A DNA stretch of 64,000 bases, taken from NCBI RefSeq assembly GCF_002934625.1, contig NZ_PTJD01000001.1:186001-250000 (forward strand). Direction: 5' to 3'. A program made the translations under genes and the position numbers. The notes beneath the pieces were generated by a model, which worked only from the letters and a program-made list of their open reading frames with translations, ran no database searches and was not told where the DNA came from. This stretch comes from Kineococcus xinjiangensis. GTDB taxonomy: Bacteria; Actinomycetota; Actinomycetes; Actinomycetales; Kineococcaceae. Of this stretch, positions 49,659 to 61,002 are shown piece by piece (within the stretch, counting starts at the first letter, position 1; the number at the start of each line of letters is the position of its first letter).

Positions 49659-50051
49659 TCAGCTCTCGGAGGTCGCGGCGTCGCCGGCGGGGGCCTCGGC
49701 CGCCTCGGCGGGCGCGGCTGCGGCCGGGGCGGCGTCCGGGGCGGTGGGGCGGGTGCGCGGCACGGGAGCGCGGTAGGTGCCCTCGGCGCCCGGCAGGCCC
49801 TTGAACTTCTGCCAGTCGCCGGTGACCTTCAGGATCGCGAGGACCTGCTCGGTGGGCTGCGCACCCACGCCGAGCCAGTACTGCACGCGGTCGGACTTGA
49901 CCTCCATGAGGGAGGGCTCGCTCGTCGGGTGGTACTTGCCGATCTCCTCGATGGCGCGACCGTCGCGCTTGGTGCGGGAGTCGGCGACGACGATGCGGTA
50001 GTACGGCGCGCGGATCTTGCCCATGCGCTTGAGGCGGATCTTGACAGCCAC
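49659..50051 (-). CDS. rpsP: 30S ribosomal protein S16 with C-terminal extension
   Basis: A 130-residue protein. The core (1-80) has [24 protein letters not shown]-type sequence (landmarks [15 protein letters not shown]) and IEEIGKYHP. Residues after about 95 form a Pro/Ala/Glu tail typical of actinobacterial S16. The GTG at 50051 has GGGAGAA 12 bases upstream, a rather long spacing. It leads rpsP-khpA. Confidence 0.97.
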   Translation of the reverse strand: MAVKIRLKRMGKIRAPYYRIVVADSRTKRDGRAIEEIGKYHPTSEPSLMEVKSDRVQYWLGVGAQPTEQVLAILKVTGDWQKFKGLPGAEGTYRAPVPRTRPTAPDAAPAAAAPAEAAEAPAGDAATSES

Positions 50052-50219
50052 GGTGGGGGGATTCTCCCGGTTCTGGTCTGGGGTGAGCGTCGCCGTCCAG
50101 GGTGGGGACTCCGGGCGGGTGGCTCTCGGACGCGACCACCAGGGTGAGAGGGTCCCCGGCGCTCGAGTGCTCCAGCATTGTGCCAGACACGGCGCAACCT
50201 GGGCTGCACGGGCGCCCGC

Positions 50220-51311
50220 TCAGGGTCCGGGGTGCACCCGTCCGCGCAGGACGACCGCCACCGGCCGGCGCAGCGCGCCCACGTCGAGGCGGGGATCGGC
50301 CGGGCAGACGACGAGGTCGGCGCTCGCGCCCTCCGTCAGCGACTCCGCGCCGAGCCACTCCCGCGCCGCCCAGGTCGCGGCGTCGAGGGCGGCCACGGTC
50401 GGCAGGCCGGCGGCGACCAGCTCGGCGACCTCGTCGACGATCAGCCCGTGCGGCAGGACGCTGCCGGCGTCGGTGCCCGCCCGCACCGGCACCCCTGCCT
50501 CCCAGGCGTCGCGCACCGTGGCGTAGCGGCGGGCGTGCAGGTCGCGCATGTGGGCCGCGTAGCGCGGGAACTTCGCCTCCCCCCGCTCGGCGATGCCGGG
50601 GAAGGTGGCGATGTTGACCAGCGTGGGCACGACGGCCACACCCGCGGCGGCCGCCCGCTCGATGGTGGCGGCGGTCAGGCCCGTGGCGTGCTCGATGCCG
50701 TCGAAGCCCGCGTCGAGCAGCTCCTCGACGCCCTCCTCGCCGAACTGGTGGGCGGTGATCCGCGCCCCCTCGGCGTGGGCGGCCTCCGCGGCGGCGCGCA
50801 GGGTCGCGGCGGGCCAGCAGGGGGCGAGGTCACCGGTGTCGCGGTCGATCCAGTCGCCGACCACCTTGACCCAGCCGTCGCCGTAGCGGGCCTGCTCGCG
50901 CACGGCGGCGGGCAGCTCCTCCGGCTCGAGCTCGTGCGCCAGCCCCCGCAGGTAGCGGCGGGTGCGGGCGAGGTGCCGCCCGGCGCGCACGATGCGGGGC
51001 AGGTCCTCGCGGGCGTCCATCCAGCGGGTGTCGGCGGCGGAGCCCGCGTCGCGCAGCAGCAGGGCCCCGGTGTCGCGCTCGGTGACCGCCTGCGCCTCGG
51101 CACTCGCGTCGTCCAGCGCGCCGTCGGGGCCGAGGCCGACGTGGCAGTGCGCGTCGACCAGTCCGGGCAGGACCCATCCGCGCAGCTCGGTGACGTCCAG
51201 GCCGGGCGCGGTGGGCCGGGTGAAGGTCAGCCGCCCGCCGACGACCCACGCCTCCGCGCGCTCGTCCTGCGGGGAGACGAGCACGGGTCCGCGCAGGTGC
51301 AGGACGTCCAC
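50220..51311 (-). CDS. Amidohydrolase family protein
   Basis: A 363-residue metal-dependent hydrolase. After an N-terminal beta-sandwich part comes GLVDAHCHVGLG (HxH near 54-56), then HQFGEEG and IEHATG with metal-ligand histidines, and GTDAGSVLPHGL with the catalytic Asp. It sits just downstream of ffh, as does Rv2915c in mycobacteria (gene order from memory). The substrate is unknown. The GTG at 51311 has CGGAGG about 7 bases upstream. Confidence 0.88.
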   Translation of the reverse strand: MDVLHLRGPVLVSPQDERAEAWVVGGRLTFTRPTAPGLDVTELRGWVLPGLVDAHCHVGLGPDGALDDASAEAQAVTERDTGALLLRDAGSAADTRWMDAREDLPRIVRAGRHLARTRRYLRGLAHELEPEELPAAVREQARYGDGWVKVVGDWIDRDTGDLAPCWPAATLRAAAEAAHAEGARITAHQFGEEGVEELLDAGFDGIEHATGLTAATIERAAAAGVAVVPTLVNIATFPGIAERGEAKFPRYAAHMRDLHARRYATVRDAWEAGVPVRAGTDAGSVLPHGLIVDEVAELVAAGLPTVAALDAATWAAREWLGAESLTEGASADLVVCPADPRLDVGALRRPVAVVLRGRVHPGP

Positions 51312-51324
51312 GCCGGCCCTCCGC

Positions 51325-52932
51325 TCAGCGCCCGCCGAGGAACTTGTCGAAGCCCGGCGGCAGCTGCAGCCCGGACAGGTCGGGCACCTGGTCCTCCGCG
51401 TCCTGCTGCGGCAGGCCGAACGCGCTGGTGGCGGCCGCGGTTGTGGCGGCGTGCCGGGCGGCGTCGTCGCGGGCGGCGGCGCTGCGCTCCTGCTCGGCGC
51501 GCTTGGCGGGGTTGCCGGACTTGCCCTTGCGGCCCTTCGCGGCGGCCGCGGCGGCGCGCGCCTTCTGCTTCTTGCCGCCGCTGCCGGGGACGCCCGGCAT
51601 GCCGGGGATGCCCGGCAGGCCGCCGCCGAGGCCCTTGCGCATCTGCCGCATCATCTTCTGCGCCTGGCCGAAGCGCTCCAGCATGTCGTTGACCGCGGAG
51701 ACGCTCTGCCCGCAGCCGGCGGCGATGCGGGCCCGGCGGGAGCCGTTGATGAGGCGCGGCTGGCGCCGCTCCAGCGGCGTCATGGACCGCACCATGGCCT
51801 CGATGCGGTCGAACTCGCGCTCGTCGAAGGCCTCGAGCTGCTGGCGGACCTGCTGCATGCCGGGCAGCATCCCGAGCATCTTCTTGATCGAGCCCATGTT
51901 GCGCACGGCCTGCAGCTGCTGCATGAAGTCTTCGAGGGTGAAGTCCTCGTCGTTGGCGAACTTCTCCGCCATCTTCTGCGCCTGGTCGGCGTCGAAGGCC
52001 CGCTCGGCCTGCTCGATGAGGGTGAGGACGTCACCCAGGTCGAGGATGCGCGAGGCCATCCGGTCGGGGTGGAACAGCTCGAAGTCGTCGAGCTTCTCCC
52101 CGGTGGAGGCGAACATCACCGGCTGGCCGGTGACGGAGCGCACCGAGAGTGCCGCGCCACCGCGGGCGTCGCCGTCGAGCTTGGTCAGCACGACACCGGT
52201 GAAGCCGACGCCGTCGCGGAACGCCTCGGCGGTCTGCACGGCGTCCTGGCCGATCATGGCGTCGAGGACGAAGAGGATCTCGTCGGGGTTCGTCGCCGTC
52301 CTGATGTCCGCGGCCTGCTGCATCATCTCGGCGTCGATGCCGAGGCGGCCTGCCGTGTCGAGGACGACCACGTCGTAGCCCTGGGAGCGGGCGTGCTCGA
52401 CCCCGGCGCGCGCCACGGCCACGGGGTCGCCGACGCCGTTGCCGGGCTCCGGCGCGTAGACGTCGACGCCGGCGCGCTCGCCGGTGATCTGCAGCTGGTT
52501 GACCGCGTTGGGGCGCTGCAGGTCGCAGGCGACGAGCAGCGGGCGGTGGTTGAGGTTGCGCAGGTGCCGGGCGAGCTTGCCGGCGAGGGTGGTCTTCCCC
52601 GCGCCCTGCAGGCCGGCCAGCATGATCACGGTGGGCGGGGTCTTCGCCAGCCGCAGCCGGCGGGTCTCCCCGCCGAGGATGGAGATCAGCTCGTCGTTGA
52701 CGATCTTGACGACCTGCTGGGCCGGGTTGAGCGCCTGGGAGACCTCCTCGCCGAGGGCGCGCTCGCGCACGGCGGTGGTGAACTGGCGCACCACCGGCAG
52801 GGCGACGTCGGCTTCCAGCAGCGCCCGGCGGATCTCCCGGACGGTGGTGTCGACGTCCTCCGGGGACAGCCGCCCCTTCCCGCGCAGGGAGCGGAACGTG
52901 GCGGTGAGGCGGTCGGAGAGCGAGGAGAACAC
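51325..52932 (-). CDS. ffh: Signal recognition particle protein Ffh
   Basis: SRP GTPase that targets nascent membrane proteins; 535 residues. N domain, then G domain with GLQGAGKTTLAGKLA near 110, DTAGRLGID, TKLDGDARGGAAL, and a Met-rich M domain (about 300-440) that binds SRP RNA. The tail is basic then Ala-rich. The GTG at 52932 lacks a Shine-Dalgarno, but TAGGCT lies seven bases upstream, so it is probably leaderless. A palindromic terminator separates it from glnD. Confidence 0.97.
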   Translation of the reverse strand: MFSSLSDRLTATFRSLRGKGRLSPEDVDTTVREIRRALLEADVALPVVRQFTTAVRERALGEEVSQALNPAQQVVKIVNDELISILGGETRRLRLAKTPPTVIMLAGLQGAGKTTLAGKLARHLRNLNHRPLLVACDLQRPNAVNQLQITGERAGVDVYAPEPGNGVGDPVAVARAGVEHARSQGYDVVVLDTAGRLGIDAEMMQQAADIRTATNPDEILFVLDAMIGQDAVQTAEAFRDGVGFTGVVLTKLDGDARGGAALSVRSVTGQPVMFASTGEKLDDFELFHPDRMASRILDLGDVLTLIEQAERAFDADQAQKMAEKFANDEDFTLEDFMQQLQAVRNMGSIKKMLGMLPGMQQVRQQLEAFDEREFDRIEAMVRSMTPLERRQPRLINGSRRARIAAGCGQSVSAVNDMLERFGQAQKMMRQMRKGLGGGLPGIPGMPGVPGSGGKKQKARAAAAAAKGRKGKSGNPAKRAEQERSAAARDDAARHAATTAAATSAFGLPQQDAEDQVPDLSGLQLPPGFDKFLGGR

Positions 52933-52939
52933 GGAGGTG

Positions 52940-52945
52940 AGCCTA
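52940..52945 (-). promoter_or_regulatory. -10 element for leaderless ffh
   Basis: Minus strand TAGGCT, a TANNNT match, seven bases before the ffh GTG and just downstream of the glnD terminator. Confidence 0.5.
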
Positions 52946-52960
52946 TCCGCCCGCACCAGC

Positions 52961-52988
52961 GAGCGACCGGCCGCGCGGCCGGTCGCTC
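52961..52988 (-). terminator. glnD terminator, 28-bp perfect palindrome
   Basis: Perfect 12-bp arms with a 4-base loop that is itself palindromic (52961-52972 and 52977-52988), ending 9 bases after the glnD stop. It immediately precedes the ffh promoter. Confidence 0.8.
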
Positions 52989-52997
52989 CTTCCGGGC

Positions 52998-55391
52998 TCA
53001 GCCGCGGCTGCTCTCCCCCGGCCGCTCGGCGGCGTCGGAGAGGGCCGCCACCACCCGCGCCACCCGCGGCGGCGACAGCCGCGAACCGTCCGGCTCGGCC
53101 AGGTACAGCACGTCCACCGCCTGCGCGGCGTAGGTGGCCACGTGCGCGGAGCGGATGTCGACACCCTCCTGCGCCAGCGCCCGGCCCAGCGCGTGCAGCA
53201 GGCCCGGCCGGTCCCCCGCGCGCACCTCGATCACGGTGGCCCGCTCCGAGGCGCCCGGCAGGATGACGACACGGGGGTGGGCCGCCGGCGCACGCGCGCC
53301 CTGCAGCGGCGGGCGGCTCTGCGCGTCGCGGCGCACCAGCCGGTCCAGCAGCGTCACGTCCCCGGCCTCGATCCGGTCCAGGCCCCGCTGCAGCGCCTCC
53401 GCCGACGGCGGGTCGCCGCCGGGGGACTCCACCCACCAGGTGTCCACCGCCACCGCCGGCCCGCCCGCGGGGCGCACCGTGCGCACCAGCGCCGAGCGCA
53501 CCAGCAACCGCTGCCCGGCCAGCAGCCCGGCGAGGTCCGCGAAGAGCCCCGTGCGGTCCGGGGCGACGACGGTGACGACGGAGAAGCCGTCCACCTCCTG
53601 CACCCGCACCTGCGTGCCGGCGCCGGCCGCGACCCGCGCAGCCAGCTCGTCCTCCTCCGGCGTGGACGGCGCGGGAGGAGGGGCCGCCTGCCCGCGCAGC
53701 TGCGCCCGCGCCCGCGCCACGAGGTCGTCGACGAGGCGCGCCCGCCACGGCGACCACGCCGCCGGTCCCGCGGCCAGGGCATCGGCCTCCGTGAGCGCCC
53801 GCAGCAGGGCGAGGACGTCGGCGCGGGAGTCCACGGCGGCGACGAGCTCCTCGACCGTGCGCGGGTCGTCGGGGTCGCGCCGGGTGGACAGCTCGATCAG
53901 GGTCAGGTGCTCGCGCACGAGCCGCTCCACGACCGCCACGTCGGGCGCGGGCAGGCCGATGCGCTCGCAGACGCGCCGGGCGAGCGGGGCGCCGGCGGCG
54001 GAGTGGTCGTGCTCCCCCGGGCGCTTGCCGATGTCGTGCAGCAGCGCGGCGAGCACCAGCAGGTCGGGGCGGGGAGCGTCACGCAGGAACGGCTGCGCGC
54101 GCACCGCCGTCTCCACCAGGTGCCGGTCGACGGTGAAGCGGTGCACCGCGTTGCGCTGCGGCCGGTTGCGCACCGCCGTCCACTCCGGGATCCAGCGCTC
54201 CACGAGGCCGGCGAGGTCGAGGGCGTCCCAGGCCGGCGCCAGGGCTGGACCGGAGGCCAGCAGCTCCAGCAGCGACTCGCGCGCCGCCGCGGGCCACGGC
54301 TGCGGCAGGGCGGGGGCCGCCTCGACGAGGTGGCGCAGGGTGACCGGCGACAGCGGCAGCCCGGCCCGCACGGCCGCGACCGCGGCCCGCAGCGGCAGCA
54401 CGGGATCCTCCGCCGGGGAGACCCGCCCGCCGAGGACCACCTCCCCGTCGTGCTCGACGAGGCCGTGCTCCAGGGCGCGCAGCCGCGGCTTGCGCGGCCC
54501 GGGGCGGAACCTGCGCGGGGGCAGGGCCTGGCGCGCGCGGCGCGCCGTGGTGTCCAGCGCCTGGGAGACCACCCTCGCGGCCTGCGCGACGGCGGCGAGC
54601 AGGGCGTCGGCGTCGGCGTAGCCGCAGACGACGGCGGTGGCGTCCTGCTCGGCCAGGAGGAGGCGGTCACCGGGACGGCCGGAGCAGACCTGCAGGCCGT
54701 CGCGCACGTCGAGGAGCAGCTCGTGGGCCTCGTCGACGTCGCCGTGGGGACGGTCGGTGAGCCAGCTCGCCACGAGGGCGCGCAGGACCACGGCGTCGCG
54801 CAGGCCGCCGCGGGCCTCCTTCAGGTCCGGTTCGAGCAGGTGCGCCAGTTCGCCGTGCCGGGCGGCGCGCTCGGCGAGGGAGCCGAGCAGCTCGGGCAGC
54901 CGGCGCCGCATGCCCGCCCGCCAGTCGTCGAGCAGCGCGGCGCGGGTTCGGGCGACGAGGGCCGCGTCACCGGCGACGACCCGCAGGTCCAGCAGGCCGA
55001 CGGCCGCGGCGAGGTCGTCGCGGGCCACGTCCCGGCACTGCGTGGCGGTGCGCACCGAGTGGTCCAGCCGCAGGCCGGCGTCCCACAGCGGGTACCAGAG
55101 GCTCTCGGCGAGGGCGGCGATGTCGGCGTCGGAGCAGCGCCGCCCGTCGTGCAGGAGGACGAGGTCGACGTCGCTGGCGGGGCCGCAGTCGCGGCGGGCC
55201 AGGGAGCCGACCGCGGCCAGCGCCACCCCGGCGGGGTCTCCGGCCAGGGTGGGCAGCGCGCCGGCGCCCTCCACCCACACCTCGCGCAGGCGGCGCTCCA
55301 CCAGCTCCACGAGCTCGAGCCGCCGCTGCGGGCCCGGCCTGCCGGCGCGCACGGCGAGGCTGAGGCGCTCGGTGCGCAGGTCGATGCTCAG
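52998..55391 (-). CDS. glnD: PII uridylyltransferase / uridylyl-removing enzyme
   Basis: Modifies PII protein according to glutamine status; about 797 residues. Nucleotidyltransferase motif [21 protein letters not shown] near 90, HD domain ([14 protein letters not shown]), and two C-terminal ACT domains ([30 protein letters not shown]). No ATG/GTG lies where the family begins. GGGGAG sits five bases before a CTG at 55391, which I take as start; a GTG at 55487 would overlap glnB by about 67 bases. Actinobacterial PII can instead be adenylylated. Confidence 0.93.
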   Translation of the reverse strand: MSIDLRTERLSLAVRAGRPGPQRRLELVELVERRLREVWVEGAGALPTLAGDPAGVALAAVGSLARRDCGPASDVDLVLLHDGRRCSDADIAALAESLWYPLWDAGLRLDHSVRTATQCRDVARDDLAAAVGLLDLRVVAGDAALVARTRAALLDDWRAGMRRRLPELLGSLAERAARHGELAHLLEPDLKEARGGLRDAVVLRALVASWLTDRPHGDVDEAHELLLDVRDGLQVCSGRPGDRLLLAEQDATAVVCGYADADALLAAVAQAARVVSQALDTTARRARQALPPRRFRPGPRKPRLRALEHGLVEHDGEVVLGGRVSPAEDPVLPLRAAVAAVRAGLPLSPVTLRHLVEAAPALPQPWPAAARESLLELLASGPALAPAWDALDLAGLVERWIPEWTAVRNRPQRNAVHRFTVDRHLVETAVRAQPFLRDAPRPDLLVLAALLHDIGKRPGEHDHSAAGAPLARRVCERIGLPAPDVAVVERLVREHLTLIELSTRRDPDDPRTVEELVAAVDSRADVLALLRALTEADALAAGPAAWSPWRARLVDDLVARARAQLRGQAAPPPAPSTPEEDELAARVAAGAGTQVRVQEVDGFSVVTVVAPDRTGLFADLAGLLAGQRLLVRSALVRTVRPAGGPAVAVDTWWVESPGGDPPSAEALQRGLDRIEAGDVTLLDRLVRRDAQSRPPLQGARAPAAHPRVVILPGASERATVIEVRAGDRPGLLHALGRALAQEGVDIRSAHVATYAAQAVDVLYLAEPDGSRLSPPRVARVVAALSDAAERPGESSRG

Positions 55392-55420
55392 GACGGCTCC
55401 CCCGTTCCGCTCAGGACGCC

Positions 55421-59235
<3,815 letters not shown>

Positions 59236-59260
59236 TTCCCGTGCCCCGTCGGGGCGCGCC

Positions 59261-60445
59261 TCAGCTCACGATCGCGTCGACGAACGCCTCCACCTCGAAC
59301 GGGGCCAGGTCGTCCACGCCCTCCCCGAGGCCGATCAGCTTGACCGGCACGCCCAGCGCCCGCTGCACGGCCACGACGATGCCGCCCTTGGCGGTGCCGT
59401 CGAGCTTCGTCAGCACGATGCCCGTGACGTGGACGACCTCGGAGAACACCCGGGCCTGCTGCATGCCGTTCTGGCCGGTGGTGGCGTCCAGGACGAGCAG
59501 GACCTCGTCGACCGGCCCGTGCTTCTCCACGACCCGCTTCACCTTGCCGAGCTCGTCCATCAGCCCCGCCTTGTTCTGCAGCCGCCCGGCGGTGTCGACG
59601 AGGACGACGTCGGCCTCCATCTCGATCCCGGTCTTCACGGCGTCGAACGCGACGGCGGCGGGGTCGGCGCCGTCGCGGTCGGAGCGCACCGTCGGCACGC
59701 CGACCCGATCGCCCCACGTCTGCAGCTGGTCCGCGGCGGCTGCGCGGAAGGTGTCGGCGGCGCCGAGCACCACGTCCTTGTCCTGGGCCACGAGCACGCG
59801 GGCGAGCTTGCCGACGGTGGTGGTCTTGCCGGTGCCGTTGACGCCGACCACGAGGACGACGGCCGGGCGCTCCCCGTGCCGCTCCACCTTCAGGCTGCGG
59901 TCCATGCCGGGGTCGACGACGCGGATGAGCTCCTCGCGCAGCATCTCCCGCAGCCGCTCCGGCTCCCGGGTGCCGAGGACGCGGACCCGCTCGCGCAGGG
60001 AGTCGACGATCTCCGTGGCCGGATCCACACCGATGTCGGCGAGCAGGAGGGTGTCCTCGACCTCCTCCCAGGTGCCCTCGTCGAGGGTGTCGCGGCTCAG
60101 CAGCGCCAGCAGCCCCTTGCCGAGGGCGGAGTTGGAGCGGGCCAGCCGCTCCCGCAGCCGAACGAGGCGGCCGGCCGCGGGTTCGGGGCGGTCCAGCGCC
60201 GGCTCCAGGACCACCGGCTCGTCGGTGACGGTGTCGGGCAGCTCCACCACGTCGACGGTGCGGGTGGGGCTGTCCCGGGGGACCTCCGCGTCGTCACCGA
60301 CGCCCGGCAGGTGGCCGGGGGCAGTCGGCGGCGCCGGCGGCAGGGTGCGGCGACCACGTCCCCGCGTGAGGAGGGCGGCGCCGACGCCCACGACGGCGAC
60401 CGCGAGGAGGACGACTAGGGCGATGATCGGATCGAGGAGCTCCAC
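59261..60445 (-). CDS. ftsY: SRP receptor FtsY
   Basis: Membrane-associated SRP receptor GTPase, 394 residues. An N-terminal hydrophobic segment (about 7-27) followed by basic residues anchors it, as in other actinobacteria; a short acidic linker leads to the NG domain: GVNGTGKTTTVGKLA near 200, DTFRAAAADQL, DTAGRLQNK, TKLDGTAKGG. The GTG at 60445 has GAGGA about 9 bases upstream. Together with ffh it forms the targeting pathway. Confidence 0.96.
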   Translation of the reverse strand: MELLDPIIALVVLLAVAVVGVGAALLTRGRGRRTLPPAPPTAPGHLPGVGDDAEVPRDSPTRTVDVVELPDTVTDEPVVLEPALDRPEPAAGRLVRLRERLARSNSALGKGLLALLSRDTLDEGTWEEVEDTLLLADIGVDPATEIVDSLRERVRVLGTREPERLREMLREELIRVVDPGMDRSLKVERHGERPAVVLVVGVNGTGKTTTVGKLARVLVAQDKDVVLGAADTFRAAAADQLQTWGDRVGVPTVRSDRDGADPAAVAFDAVKTGIEMEADVVLVDTAGRLQNKAGLMDELGKVKRVVEKHGPVDEVLLVLDATTGQNGMQQARVFSEVVHVTGIVLTKLDGTAKGGIVVAVQRALGVPVKLIGLGEGVDDLAPFEVEAFVDAIVS

Positions 60446-60556
60446 GTCGGCAGATCCTCGCAGACGCGCCGGCCGGTGTGACCCGCCGCGCCGGGCCCGG
60501 ACCTCCTCCGCCGCGGCGCGCGATCACCGCCCCGCGTCCGCGGCGGGCGGGTCGGC

Positions 60557-60943
60557 TCAGCCGGGCAGGTGCGCGGAGCCGGGCTCCTCGGCGGCGGGCC
60601 GGCGCGCCTGCACGTGGTGGCGCGCCGTCTCCAGGACGCGCTCAGCGGCGGGCCGGCGCGCCTGCAGCTGGTGGCGCAGCGCGTGCAGGACGCGCCCGGC
60701 CAGGGGCCGCGCGAACTCCTCGATCCGTTGCACCGCAGCGTCGATGCGCTCGGCGAGACGGTTCGCGAGTTCGTTCCCGCTGGCCCGCAGGTGCGGCGCG
60801 GCGACGACGTAGAGGACTGCCAGCGCGAGGCCGAGGCAGAGCAACAGCGACACGACGAGAGTCCCGATCAGCACCCCCCCAATGTGCAGCGCGGACGGGG
60901 CGGAAGCCACTCGACTCGCACGGCGCCGCGGCGCCGTGACCAC
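60557..60943 (-). CDS. Small single-pass membrane protein with 18-residue repeat
   Basis: An unrecognised protein of up to 128 residues. One strongly hydrophobic segment (about 21-48) is followed by a charged helical tail containing two tandem 18-residue units (VLHALRHQLQARRPAAER and VLETARHHVQARRPAAEE, 12 identities). The start is uncertain: GTG 60943 lacks a ribosome site, and a GTG inside the hydrophobic segment follows a G-rich run. It sits between smc and ftsY. Whether it is translated is inferred from the clear membrane segment and wobble GC. Confidence 0.55.
   Translation of the reverse strand: MVTAPRRRASRVASAPSALHIGGVLIGTLVVSLLLCLGLALAVLYVVAAPHLRASGNELANRLAERIDAAVQRIEEFARPLAGRVLHALRHQLQARRPAAERVLETARHHVQARRPAAEEPGSAHLPG
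60591..60666 (-). repeat. 54-bp tandem repeat
   Basis: A 22-base exact match at 60591-60612 and 60645-60666 marks two imperfect copies of a 54-base unit, encoding the 18-residue repeat of the small membrane protein. Confidence 0.8.
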
Positions 60944-61002
60944 TTCGTTGCGCAGCGTGTCGACGGCGCCTCCCCCGCAGCCGCCGGCCGGACCGGGGAC
61001 CC

